Origin: Nesterenkonia haasae
GTDB lineage: Bacteria; Actinomycetota; Actinomycetes; Actinomycetales; Micrococcaceae
Length of the DNA stretch: 64,000 nucleotides
Direction: 5' to 3'
Assembly (NCBI RefSeq): GCF_010119385.1
Contig: NZ_VFIE01000019.1
Span: 10,631 to 74,630, forward strand
Shown: positions 17,733-26,575 of the stretch, in pieces
Numbering within the stretch: position 1 is the first letter of the stretch
How the letters are laid out: each line of letters starts with the position of its first letter
Notes under the pieces: model-generated
Database searches by the model: none
Seen by the model: the letters and a program-made list of their open reading frames with translations, nothing else
What the model was told of the DNA's origin: nothing
Program-made: the position numbers and the translations under genes

Positions 17733-19178
17733 ATGAGCCGCACCACAGAGCCAGTCCAGCATGCTGCGCGTGCCGGGGACGCCCCTGCTTCTCCCGAGGA
17801 GCCGCTGAACAAGTCCCTCATCGCCAAGTGGAGTCTTTGGTCATGGGGCAATGCCACCGTTTCGGCCGTCATGACCACGTTCGTATTCGGCACCTACCTG
17901 ACATCTCCGGTGTTCGACCCCGCCGTTTTGCCAGAGGGCGCTAGCCCAGGAGACCGCGGTGCCCAGTATCTGGCTGTGGCAACAGCATCGGCCGGTGCCG
18001 TGGTGGCTCTTACAGCGCCGGTTATCGGCCAACGTACCGACAAGGCGGGACGCCGGAGGTTATGGCTGACCCTGAACACGGTCATGGTCATTGCGATGGT
18101 GGCGCTCTGCTTCTTCGTGAGGCCTGAGGAGGGCTATCTGCTTCTGGGCGTGACGTTGATGGCGCTGATGGGGATCTTCGATGAGTTCGCCAACCTGAAC
18201 TACAACGCGATGATCACTGACATCTCCGACCACCAGCGTATGGGCCGAGTATCGGGGATCGGCTGGGGTGCCGGCTACATGGGCGGCATCGTGTTGCTAC
18301 TGCTGGTCTATGTGGGCATGATCGAAGGAGACTGGTTAGGAGTCGGCAGTGACGACGCCGTCAACATCCGTGCAGTCGCACTCGTGGCCGCGGCCTGGCA
18401 CCTCGTATTTGCGCTCCCGTTGCTGCTGACTCGTATTAAGACGGCAGATAAGCATGACGTGGAGGAAAAGGTCTCAGTCGCCGAGTCCTACCGCAGACTT
18501 TTCCGGGTCATCGGCGGGCTCTGGAGGGAGGACCGCAACACTCTGTGGTTCCTCCTCTCCTCAGCGATCTACCGTGATGGGCTCTCCGCAGTCTTCGTGT
18601 GGGGAGCAGTTCTTGGCGTGCATGTTTACCGAATTGAAGACGCCAACATCCCCTTCACTGAGATGGCGGGCAGTGTCTTGCTGTTTGGAGTCGCCGGCAA
18701 TGTGGTGGCGGCGCTCGGGGCATTCGTCGGTGGATGGTTCGACGACCGGCTCGGGCCCCGGAGAGTCATCGCGTTCAGCCTGGGGAGCCTGCTGGGGATC
18801 GCTGTGCTCCTGTGGATTTTCGTCGAACCGCGTGAAGTGGGGCCAGTGTCGCTTTCCCCGGTGGGCGCTTTCTGGCTCTTTGGCCTCCTCCTCTGCGTGT
18901 TCGTTGGCCCCGCCCAGGCCTCATCCCGAGCGTTCCTCGGACGCCTCGCCCCACCGGCCAGGGCTGGCGAACTCTTCGGCCTCTACGCCACGGCGGGTCG
19001 CGGATTCTCCTTCTTGACCCCAGCACTGATTGGGCTGCTGATTTTCATCTTCGGTGGGCAGGTGATGGCCATCGTCGGTATCACCATTGTGCTCACACTG
19101 GGTCTGACGATACTGCTGGTGAAGGTTCGGGACCCCTCGGGCCCAGCGAAGATGCACGACCACTCTGCAGCGCACTAG
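17733..19178 (+). CDS. MFS transporter, UMF1 (Atg22-like) family
   Basis: A 481-residue major facilitator with 12 predicted helices. The opening KWSLWSWGNATVSAVMTTFVF is the pattern of the UMF1/Atg22-like branch, and the first loop has GQRTDKAGRRR. These proteins are thought to export amino acids or other small molecules, but bacterial substrates are undefined. It is divergent from mrpA. Its TAG shares the palindrome CTAG (19175-19178) with the stop of the convergent AEC gene. Confidence 0.85.
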   Translation: MSRTTEPVQHAARAGDAPASPEEPLNKSLIAKWSLWSWGNATVSAVMTTFVFGTYLTSPVFDPAVLPEGASPGDRGAQYLAVATASAGAVVALTAPVIGQRTDKAGRRRLWLTLNTVMVIAMVALCFFVRPEEGYLLLGVTLMALMGIFDEFANLNYNAMITDISDHQRMGRVSGIGWGAGYMGGIVLLLLVYVGMIEGDWLGVGSDDAVNIRAVALVAAAWHLVFALPLLLTRIKTADKHDVEEKVSVAESYRRLFRVIGGLWREDRNTLWFLLSSAIYRDGLSAVFVWGAVLGVHVYRIEDANIPFTEMAGSVLLFGVAGNVVAALGAFVGGWFDDRLGPRRVIAFSLGSLLGIAVLLWIFVEPREVGPVSLSPVGAFWLFGLLLCVFVGPAQASSRAFLGRLAPPARAGELFGLYATAGRGFSFLTPALIGLLIFIFGGQVMAIVGITIVLTLGLTILLVKVRDPSGPAKMHDHSAAH

Positions 19179-20134
19179 GCCAGGAACAGCGCAACCGCGA
19201 CCATTGAGGGGATCCCCAGGATCGTGGTCACCAGTACCGTGTCCCGGGCAATGGTCTCCCCAGTGCCGTAGCGCACTGCGGCAACCAGCACGTTCTGTGC
19301 GGTGGGCAGAGAAGCCATGACGACGGCGGCCAACAGCATCAGCCCGTCCATACCGAAGACGAAGGCTGCGATCACGTAGGCAAGCAGCGGGTGCAGCACC
19401 AGCTTGATCGAAACGGCAATCAGCACATCACGACGGCGCCCTGACGCTTTGTCCAATGGGTGAGAGCCGACGAGCGAGAGCCCGAAGGCCAAGAGCATCA
19501 GTGGAATGGACGCCCCCGCCAGCAACTCCACAGATTCGTGAATCTGCTCTGGGAGCCTCCAGTTCTGCCACGAGAAGACCAAGCCCAGAGCACAGCCGAT
19601 AATCATTGGGTTCCCCAGTGTCTGACCGAGTCGGCGGACAACCTCAATGCTGGCTCGTGGTCGAACCCGCGTCGTCGCGCCTTTTCCGGCAGTCAGTTGG
19701 TCGAGCAGACCGACGTAGATGGGGGCGTAGAGGGCCAGCTGAAACATGACGATGGGAGCCGCGAGGCTGATGTCTCCCAACACGTAGGCCGCGATGGGGA
19801 ATCCAAGGTTGGCGGCATTCACCAGAGAGGCGCTCATCCCTCCGATGACGAGGTCAGCCCCCGAGCGGCCGCGAAGGAAGAAGCGTCCGAAGAGGAAAAA
19901 CAGTCCGAGCATCGTGAAGGCGCTCAGGGCAGCGACACCGAATTGGGGTCCGAGCACTTCACGAATGGGCGACCCAGAGATAGTGAGGAAGAGCAAACAG
20001 GGCGAAGCGACGAAGAACGCTACCCGGGAGAGAACTACACGCGCCTCAGGTCCAAGGACTTTGATCCGGCCCAGCACATAGCCGACTGCGATGATCATCC
20101 AGACCACGGCAAATCCGGACAACACTGCCGCCAT
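19175..20134 (-). CDS. AEC-family transporter (auxin efflux carrier type permease)
   Basis: A 319-residue membrane protein with about ten helices in two inverted halves (VVWMIIAVGYVLGRI, LVNAANLGFPIAAYVLGD, LGNPMIIGCALGLVFS, LPTAQNVLVAAVRYG). Known bacterial members move malate, malonate or similar acids. The ATG at 20134 is chosen because GGAGG sits 9 bases upstream; two in-frame ATGs lie 6 and 15 bases further up. It is divergent from dcd. Confidence 0.88.
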   Translation of the reverse strand: MAAVLSGFAVVWMIIAVGYVLGRIKVLGPEARVVLSRVAFFVASPCLLFLTISGSPIREVLGPQFGVAALSAFTMLGLFFLFGRFFLRGRSGADLVIGGMSASLVNAANLGFPIAAYVLGDISLAAPIVMFQLALYAPIYVGLLDQLTAGKGATTRVRPRASIEVVRRLGQTLGNPMIIGCALGLVFSWQNWRLPEQIHESVELLAGASIPLMLLAFGLSLVGSHPLDKASGRRRDVLIAVSIKLVLHPLLAYVIAAFVFGMDGLMLLAAVVMASLPTAQNVLVAAVRYGTGETIARDTVLVTTILGIPSMVAVALFLA

Positions 20135-20230
20135 GCACATTTCCTCCATTCAGGGGACTTCAGGGCTCACGAGCGCCGCAGTCAGGCGCCCCGCACCACA
20201 ATACGCCTGCCTGGATGCGGTCACTGCTGG

Positions 20231-20236
20231 TAATTT
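20231..20236 (+). promoter_or_regulatory. -10 hexamer of a leaderless promoter for dcd
   Basis: TAATTT is followed by GGGTCC and the GTG at 20243, with no Shine-Dalgarno sequence. Confidence 0.5.
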
Positions 20237-20242
20237 GGGTCC

Positions 20243-20824
20243 GTGCTGCTTTCCGATAATGATATTCGCGCCGCGATCGACGTCGGCCGCATTCGTCTTG
20301 ATCCGTTCGATGAGGAGATGATCCAACCCTCCAGTGTCGATGTGCGTCTAGAGCGGATGTTCCGACTTTTCGACAACCACAAGTACGCGCATATCGACCC
20401 ATCGGTCGAGCAGCGCGACCTCACCCGTTTGGTGGAAGTCGAACCGGATGAACCATTCGTGCTGCACCCTGGCGAGTTCGTCCTCGGATCGACCTATGAG
20501 GTGGTCACTCTGCCGGACGATGTGGCCGCCCGTTTGGAGGGTAAGTCTTCACTGGGCCGACTGGGACTCCTGACCCACTCCACGGCTGGTTTTATTGACC
20601 CCGGGTTCACCGGGCAGGTGACATTGGAGCTCTCCAACATGGCGACACTGCCCATCAAGCTCTGGCCTGGGTCCAAAATTGGCCAACTGTGCTTCTTCAA
20701 GCTGTCCTCTCCTGCATCGACAGGTTATGGCTCAACAGCACATCAGTCGCGCTATCAGGGCCAGCGTGGACCCACCGCTTCACGCAGCCACGAGAACTTC
20801 CACCGGACGATCATCGCCTCATGA
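20243..20824 (+). CDS. dcd: dCTP deaminase (Dcd, actinobacterial DCD-DUT type)
   Basis: Converts dCTP toward dUMP for dTMP synthesis. The 193-residue protein has the family core [20 protein letters not shown] with DPGFTG after it, and the C-terminal [12 protein letters not shown] lid. This core closely resembles the Mycobacterium enzyme that has both deaminase and dUTPase activity, so bifunctionality is likely but inferred. The GTG start is fixed by an upstream leaderless-type promoter. Its TGA overlaps the ATG of the next gene (ATGA). Confidence 0.95.
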   Translation: MLLSDNDIRAAIDVGRIRLDPFDEEMIQPSSVDVRLERMFRLFDNHKYAHIDPSVEQRDLTRLVEVEPDEPFVLHPGEFVLGSTYEVVTLPDDVAARLEGKSSLGRLGLLTHSTAGFIDPGFTGQVTLELSNMATLPIKLWPGSKIGQLCFFKLSSPASTGYGSTAHQSRYQGQRGPTASRSHENFHRTIIAS

Positions 20825-21951
20825 GCGACGCGCCTCAGCACTCCTCACCGCGGCACACCGGCCATGACGCCGTGCCGAACCTCTCAGCTGGCCATGATGA
20901 GCATCCCGATTTCCTTCACGAACGCTCTGCTGCTGGTGAATCAGGCACCTCCCGCCCTGGCTACGGCGCGGTGATCGGATGGGCGCTGGGCCTTGTGGTG
21001 GCGGCGGTTGCCACCGTGGTCGCGGTGTGGCAAGTCAATGAACAGCTCTACTCCCCGGAGGCGACGGCCGAAACCTACTGGGAGGCACTCAGAGCTGGTG
21101 AGGGGTCCCAGGCGCTGGGACTCTTCGAATCGGTTCCTGACTTTACCCAGGACGGCGAGGTCGACAACCTCCTGCTCTCCGGCGCACCACTGGGTCGATC
21201 CGCCGAACTGATCGAATCCGCTGAAATTACTGAGACCAGCGGGGGTGCCGAGTTCAGCTTCACTGCCGGAGAGGACAGTTACACCACCGAGCTACCGCTG
21301 ACCCACACCGGCACCTCCTGGGGCTTCTTCGACGATTGGGAGATCGCCGCATCCGGGCTCACGTGGTTTGAGGTGGATGTCCCCGGTGCGCCGGAGGGTG
21401 GGATCGGTCAGGTCCAGGTCAATGGGGAGCCGGTCAACCTGGACGATGAGACGGCACAACTGTCCGCATATGTCCCTACCGTGGCCGAAATCAGCATCGA
21501 CTCCCAATGGCTGACCGGGTCCACTACCCATGTGGTGACAGCTGCCGACGGTGATGAGGCAGCCTCCGCTGAGCGTGTCACCATGGACCTTGAGGCCTCC
21601 GAGGAGGCTGCGCAGCGCCTGGAAGAGGAACTCAGCGCCTATTTCAACGACTGTGACCAGCAGGTGCTGATGCCTGCCGGCTGTCCGGTGGGGACCACGA
21701 CCCCGCACCGGGTCGATCCGGACACCATCAGTTGGAGTTTTCCTGAAGCAGAGGACTTCTCCCTCACCTTCGACGCTGACGGTTGGCAGGTCACGCACCA
21801 AGAACTGGTGGCCGAAGCCAGCTTTGATGCCATCCATCACCACACCGGCGAGCAGCTGAACGAGATCGAACAGGTGCCGTTCGACCTCGACATTCAGATC
21901 GGTGCCAGCGGTGAGGACCTCGTGGTCTCCATCAACGGAACGACGCCTTAG
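20821..21951 (+). CDS. membrane-anchored extracytoplasmic protein, unknown function
   Basis: A 376-residue protein. Residues 1-55 are a His/Ser-rich cytoplasmic segment, one membrane helix follows ([21 protein letters not shown]), and the remaining 300 residues are an acidic exported region beginning with an NTF2-like or TcaA-like helix pattern ([22 protein letters not shown]) and later two Cys residues ([16 protein letters not shown]) probably disulfide-bonded. I do not recognise the family. The ATG at 20821 overlaps the dcd stop; the open frame further upstream is inside dcd. Translation is probably coupled to dcd. Confidence 0.8.
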   Translation: MSDAPQHSSPRHTGHDAVPNLSAGHDEHPDFLHERSAAGESGTSRPGYGAVIGWALGLVVAAVATVVAVWQVNEQLYSPEATAETYWEALRAGEGSQALGLFESVPDFTQDGEVDNLLLSGAPLGRSAELIESAEITETSGGAEFSFTAGEDSYTTELPLTHTGTSWGFFDDWEIAASGLTWFEVDVPGAPEGGIGQVQVNGEPVNLDDETAQLSAYVPTVAEISIDSQWLTGSTTHVVTAADGDEAASAERVTMDLEASEEAAQRLEEELSAYFNDCDQQVLMPAGCPVGTTTPHRVDPDTISWSFPEAEDFSLTFDADGWQVTHQELVAEASFDAIHHHTGEQLNEIEQVPFDLDIQIGASGEDLVVSINGTTP

Positions 21952-21954
21952 ACT
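21949..21954 (+). promoter_or_regulatory. possible -10 hexamer for the P-type ATPase gene
   Basis: TAGACT is followed by 8 bases and the GTG at 21963. It overlaps the stop codon of the preceding gene. The spacing is one base longer than at the other leaderless sites, so this call is weaker. Confidence 0.3.
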
Positions 21955-21962
21955 TAGGCCCC

Positions 21963-24542
21963 GTGGCTAAAGCAAAGACCGAAGACCGCGATCCTGCGGA
22001 GCTGAGGTCAGCGCCCGACCCCGAGATCCTAGAGTCCAAGGGCCTGAACTCCGTACAAGTTTCTGAGCGACTTCAGCTGCAGCTGGCCAACGTCCAGCCG
22101 CACACCACGTCACGGTCAATCGCTGAGATTCTCCGCACGCATCTGATGACCCTTTTCAACCTCATCATCGGGGTGTGCGCTGTCATCATCATTCTTCTAG
22201 GGCGGTGGCTGGATCTACTGTTCGCCATTGCCGCTGTCGGCAATGTGGTGATCGGACTCGTCCAGGAGTACAGCGCCAAACGGAAACTCGACGGCATTGC
22301 GCTGTTGCATCAGGACCGCATCAGAGTCCTGCGCGACGGGATGATCATCCAGATTCACCGCGAGCAGGTCGTTCTGGACGACGTGGTAGAACTACGCCGC
22401 GGTGACCAAGTACCAGCGGACGGCGTCGTGCTTTCCAGCAGCGACATGGACATTGACGAGTCCATGCTCACCGGTGAATCAGCCCCCGTAGCCAAGCGCC
22501 GGGGGGACGGCATACTCTCCGGCACGGCAGTGATCGCTGGTTCGGGCAGGTTTGTCGTCACGGCGGTCGGTGAGCGGGCCCATGCGGTGAAGCTCACTAC
22601 GGAGGCCAAGAAATACCTCAAGATCAACTCCGAGATCCGCCGCGCCCTAGAACGCATCGCATTCTGGCTGTCCATCATCCTGATCCCGATCACTGCGGTG
22701 GTGTTCAACGGGCAGATGCTCGCCAATGGGGGGTGGCGCACGGCTTGGGCCACCGGTGAATGGCGTGAGGCGCTAGTCACCGCCGTCGCGTCCGTCACCG
22801 CGATGGTGCCACAGGGTCTGGCGCTGATGACAACCATCGCCTTCGCGGTAGCTGCGGTGAAGCTCGCCCGCCACCAGGTGTTGATTCAAGAACAGCCCGC
22901 GGTGGAGATCCTGGCCCGTGTGGACGTTGTCTGCTTGGACAAGACGGGAACCCTGACGGACGGGACCATCGTGTTTCACGGATCCTCATCCTTGGACTCA
23001 GCGGGTCTGCCAGTGGGGTGGCAACGCAGCTCCGGATCCCACGCGGTGCACTCAGCAGACGGAAACGAACCCTGGCAGCAGGTGCTGGCGCACTTCGGGC
23101 ATGACGAGGCCGCCAATCCGACTGCCGCCGCGCTTACCGTCCCGTTCACTGCCTTGCCTGCGCACCGGCCGGCCTATACCGTGCAGTTTTCCTCAATGCG
23201 CCGGTGGTCCGCTGTCACCTTCGGAGAGGACGCAGGCCGCCTAGCCGGGCATTGGGTTCTTGGCGCACCAGAGATCCTCAAGGACGCCCAGGTGGACTCA
23301 AATGTTGACGTCGATCAACTGCTTCGGCACACCAATGGGATCGCCGCCCAAGGTCTGCGCACACTGCTGTTGGCGCACGCTCCGGTGACAGGCCCGCTGG
23401 ATGAGGCCACCACGGTGCCGCTGCGCACAGGTCAAACTCTGCCACCGAAATTGAAACCAGTCGCTCTGGTGACGTTCAAGGAGAACGTTCGGCGCGATGC
23501 CGCGACCACTTTGGAGTATTTCCGGGAACAGGAAGTCAGTCTCAAGGTCATCTCTGGGGACAACCCCAAGACAGTCGCCGCGGTGGCCCGCGAGGTAGGG
23601 CTGGAGTTCGACGGTGACGGTATCGACGCTTCCACATTGCCCTCTGACACTGAGGTGCTGCGATCTGCAATGGCTACCCACCATGTTTTCGGCCGGGTCA
23701 CTCCCGAGCAGAAGGCCGCTATGGTGGAGGCGCTACAGGCGAATGGGCATGTAGTCGCGATGACCGGTGACGGTATCAACGATGCTCTGGCCGTTAAGAA
23801 GGCCGACCTGGGCATCGCGATGGGTTCAGGGGCGCCTGCGACGAAGGCTGTGAGCCGAATGGTGTTGCTGGACGGTAAATTCTCGCGGCTTCCTTCCGTA
23901 TTGGAGGAGGGTCGCAAGGTGATCGCCAATACCGAGCGGCTGGCCAACCTGTTCCTGGCCAAGACCGCTTATGCGATCGTTCTGGGGCTATTCTTTGCCA
24001 TCGCGTTTTGGCACTTCCCCTTCATCCCCCGGCAGTTCTCCACAGCGGACTTCATCATGTTGGGTCTGCCTGCCTTCGTTCTGGCGGTCATGCCGAGTGT
24101 TCAACGGTATCGGCGCGGCTTCCTCAGACGCTCGGCTCTGTTTGCCATTCCCAGCTCTCTGGCAATCGTGATGAGTCTGATCGTGGTGTCGGCATTTGGA
24201 CGTCGGTTCGGCGACTCAGCCCCTGAGATCCAAACTGCCAGCTTTATCGCCTTAACTCTGGTGGGTCTGTGGGTCCTCAATACTGCCTTGCGTCCGCTCA
24301 CCGTTCCCCGGGTCACTCTCCTCAGCTCCATGTACGTCATTCTGGGACTGGTGCTGCTGGTACCCATCTCCCAGCAGTACCACCTTTTCGCGCTACCAAC
24401 TGCTGAATTGCTGGCCGCCACATTCGTAGCCTCGCTAGGCGGCTGCGGAGTTGTCGAGCTTGGACACCGGGGTTACGTGGCCTTGGTGAAGAGGTCCGTT
24501 CTGTCAGACAGCAGCCAAGTCTCGTCGCCCGCCCATCCGTGA
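21963..24542 (+). CDS. cation-translocating P-type ATPase, CtpE-like
   Basis: An 859-residue P-type ATPase, probably a Ca2+ or related cation pump by resemblance to mycobacterial CtpE. Visible motifs: actuator TGES (MLTGESAPV), phosphorylation site DKTGTLTDG with Asp near residue 325, ATP-binding VISGDNPKTV, and hinge MTGDGINDALAVKKADLGIA near residue 600. Two helices precede the actuator, two lie before the DKTGT loop and about six follow the hinge. The membrane-4 motif reads VPQGL where many Ca2+ pumps have PEGL. No N-terminal metal-binding domain is present. GTG start at 21963. Confidence 0.9.
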   Translation: MAKAKTEDRDPAELRSAPDPEILESKGLNSVQVSERLQLQLANVQPHTTSRSIAEILRTHLMTLFNLIIGVCAVIIILLGRWLDLLFAIAAVGNVVIGLVQEYSAKRKLDGIALLHQDRIRVLRDGMIIQIHREQVVLDDVVELRRGDQVPADGVVLSSSDMDIDESMLTGESAPVAKRRGDGILSGTAVIAGSGRFVVTAVGERAHAVKLTTEAKKYLKINSEIRRALERIAFWLSIILIPITAVVFNGQMLANGGWRTAWATGEWREALVTAVASVTAMVPQGLALMTTIAFAVAAVKLARHQVLIQEQPAVEILARVDVVCLDKTGTLTDGTIVFHGSSSLDSAGLPVGWQRSSGSHAVHSADGNEPWQQVLAHFGHDEAANPTAAALTVPFTALPAHRPAYTVQFSSMRRWSAVTFGEDAGRLAGHWVLGAPEILKDAQVDSNVDVDQLLRHTNGIAAQGLRTLLLAHAPVTGPLDEATTVPLRTGQTLPPKLKPVALVTFKENVRRDAATTLEYFREQEVSLKVISGDNPKTVAAVAREVGLEFDGDGIDASTLPSDTEVLRSAMATHHVFGRVTPEQKAAMVEALQANGHVVAMTGDGINDALAVKKADLGIAMGSGAPATKAVSRMVLLDGKFSRLPSVLEEGRKVIANTERLANLFLAKTAYAIVLGLFFAIAFWHFPFIPRQFSTADFIMLGLPAFVLAVMPSVQRYRRGFLRRSALFAIPSSLAIVMSLIVVSAFGRRFGDSAPEIQTASFIALTLVGLWVLNTALRPLTVPRVTLLSSMYVILGLVLLVPISQQYHLFALPTAELLAATFVASLGGCGVVELGHRGYVALVKRSVLSDSSQVSSPAHP

Positions 24543-24577
24543 GAACCACACCACCTTCCACGGTGATGGCGGTGCCA

Positions 24578-24583
24578 TAGAGT
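24578..24583 (+). promoter_or_regulatory. -10 hexamer of a leaderless promoter for the CynX-type MFS gene
   Basis: TAGAGT is followed by 7 bases and the ATG at 24591. A GTG at 24582 overlaps the hexamer itself, which argues that the ATG is the start. Confidence 0.5.
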
Positions 24584-24590
24584 GACCCGT

Positions 24591-25787
24591 ATGCCTTTCC
24601 GAGCTTCTGGCAATCTGATGCTGTTGGCGACAGTGTTGCTTGTCTCCGCGAACCTACGCCCTGCGATCACAGTGGTGGGGCCGCTGATCGAACGGATTGG
24701 GTCCGACACAGGGTTGAGCCCATTGGCGCTTGGAGCATTGGGTTCAGTGCCGATCGTGGCTTTCGGCATTATTTCTCCATTCGTCCATGTGCTGGGCAGG
24801 CGCTTCGGGCTGGAGCGAACGATCTTCGTTTCTCTCCTGCTGCTGACCGGGGGAACCCTACTGCGATCAGTCCCGGGCTCCGAGCTGATGCCGCAGGCGA
24901 TCACGCTCTACGCAGGAACCGCGATCCTCTCAGCAGCAATCGGGGTGGGCAACGTACTGGTGCCGGCGGTGGTCAAACGCGACTTTCCGGACAAGGTTCC
25001 ATTCATGACGGGGGTCTACACCGCAGCGCTTGTGGGAGCTGCAGCCGTCTTTTCGGGCGGGGCGGTCCCACTGGCCGACGCGCTCGGGTGGGAGCTCGCT
25101 TTCGCGGTTCCGGCGGTCTTCGCGCTGTTGGCGGCAGTCGGTTGGGCCCTGAGAAAGAAACCGGCGCCGGATCCTCCTGTGACTTCATCCCCCCAGTTAG
25201 TGGGGAGCGGACTGCCGACTACTCTCTGGAAGCAACCTCTTGCCTGGCAGGTGACCCTCTACTTCGGCTTGCAGTCTACGTTGTTCTTCACTCTGCTCAC
25301 CTGGTTTCCAGCGATCCAAACTTCACTTGGAGTCGATGAGGCTTCTGCGGGGCTGTGGCTCGGATTGTTCCAAGCGGTCGGCGTCGTCGCGAGTCTCATT
25401 GCCGGCCAAATCATGCAGCGTACCCGGGATCAGCGGGCGATTTCAGCGGTGACAGTTGCTTTTATGCTTGTCGCGCTGTTGGGTATCATCACCGCTCCCG
25501 GACTCATGCCGCTCTGGGCGCTGTGTGCCGGCACATCGACTGGCTGTTCGCTACTTCTCGCCCTGACGTTCATATCGTTGCGCGCGGGCAGCCCACGCCA
25601 GGTGGGCAAGCTCTCCGGTATGGCGCAGGGTGTGGGATATCTTCTCGCGGCCGCTGGGCCAGTGTTGGCCGGGGCGCTGTACCAGGTGGTGAGTTCGTGG
25701 ACCCCGGTCTTGTGGTGCGCCCTCGCCCTTGCGGTCGCCCAAGGAGTCTTCGGCCATTTCGCTGGCCGCAACGTTCATGTCGAGTGA
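24591..25787 (+). CDS. MFS transporter, CynX/NimT (cyanate permease-like) family
   Basis: A 398-residue major facilitator with 12 helices. The start of the first helix with NLRPAITVVGPLI is the signature of the CynX/NimT group, whose members include cyanate and nitroimidazole transporters. The substrate is not inferable. The gene stands alone between the ATPase and the YtxH gene. The upstream in-frame GTG at 24582 adds three residues and is disfavoured by the promoter position. Confidence 0.85.
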   Translation: MPFRASGNLMLLATVLLVSANLRPAITVVGPLIERIGSDTGLSPLALGALGSVPIVAFGIISPFVHVLGRRFGLERTIFVSLLLLTGGTLLRSVPGSELMPQAITLYAGTAILSAAIGVGNVLVPAVVKRDFPDKVPFMTGVYTAALVGAAAVFSGGAVPLADALGWELAFAVPAVFALLAAVGWALRKKPAPDPPVTSSPQLVGSGLPTTLWKQPLAWQVTLYFGLQSTLFFTLLTWFPAIQTSLGVDEASAGLWLGLFQAVGVVASLIAGQIMQRTRDQRAISAVTVAFMLVALLGIITAPGLMPLWALCAGTSTGCSLLLALTFISLRAGSPRQVGKLSGMAQGVGYLLAAAGPVLAGALYQVVSSWTPVLWCALALAVAQGVFGHFAGRNVHVE

Positions 25788-25942
25788 TGGGGCTCCAGCT
25801 GACGCCTCTGCCTTGGACACAGGACCGACTCGATCCGTGGCTCTTGACTTGATCCTGATGTTGTCGTCGCAAAAGATCAGGGCATTATCAGGGCAAACTA
25901 AGGGCATCAACCCCGTGACAGTGCCGGGTCGGCCCCGCTAAG

Positions 25943-25971
25943 TTGGAACTATCCAACGCGAGACATATTCG
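25943..25971 (+). promoter_or_regulatory. possible promoter of the YtxH gene
   Basis: TTGGAA (25943-25948) and TATTCG (25966-25971) are 17 bases apart, ahead of AAGGAG and the ATG at 25988. The -10 is imperfect. Bases 25788-25942 hold nothing else that I can recognise. Confidence 0.35.
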
Positions 25972-25987
25972 GAATAAGGAGCACATC

Positions 25988-26383
25988 ATGGGATTGATTT
26001 CACTGGGAGCCGGAGTTGCCATCGGCTACCTGATCGGCACCAAGACGGGTCAGAGCCGAGTCGACGCCGGGATCGAGAGCGCCAAGAAGTCGGCGCAAGA
26101 AACGTGGGAGCGTGAGGAAGTCCAGGACTTTGTCTCGATGGCTTCTGACACTGCCACCAGAGTCACTCATGAAGTTGCTGAAGGCGCTAAGAAGGCTGCT
26201 AAGTCTGCATCGGAAGCGCTTCGGAAGGCTGCCGACAAGGCCGATGAGGCTCAAGAAATGATGACTGACGTGGTGGACGAGGCGGAGGACATTGTGGAGG
26301 CGAAGGCCCAGGAGTTCAGTGGAGACCAGTCCGGTAATGGTGCGAGTTCTTCGGGGACCCAAGAGGATGAAACTAGGAACTAG
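25988..26383 (+). CDS. YtxH-domain protein, possible stress-related envelope protein
   Basis: A 131-residue protein: one N-terminal Gly-rich membrane helix (LISLGAGVAIGYLIGTKTG, the YtxH pattern), then a long Ala/Lys/Glu-rich amphipathic helical region of about 80 residues and a Gly/Ser/Glu tail. YtxH proteins are general-stress proteins in Bacillus; role here unknown. The start is set by AAGGAG 7 bases before the ATG; an upstream in-frame ATG at 25943 lies inside the promoter region. Confidence 0.85.
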   Translation: MGLISLGAGVAIGYLIGTKTGQSRVDAGIESAKKSAQETWEREEVQDFVSMASDTATRVTHEVAEGAKKAAKSASEALRKAADKADEAQEMMTDVVDEAEDIVEAKAQEFSGDQSGNGASSSGTQEDETRN

Positions 26384-26575
26384 GCAGGCATCGCGGCATT
26401 GATCTTCTGACGCAGCCGAGACTCCCGAGTAGTCGCCGCGCCGTTGCGCTTTTCCCGCAGGACGAATCCAGCGGTGAGAGTGAAACGGCGCGGCTTTCAC
26501 GCGCAGCGGTGGTTATGAAGGTATGCCGCGTGATGGCATCGTGTTTCACGCTTCAACGCTTATTGGATGCGAACC

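Noticed and set aside
10285-25987. Shared CATATTC(C/G)G motif before the DUF4235 and YtxH genes as an alternative sigma-factor site
   Set aside because: Only two instances and no matching -35 spacing at the DUF4235 gene; could be chance.
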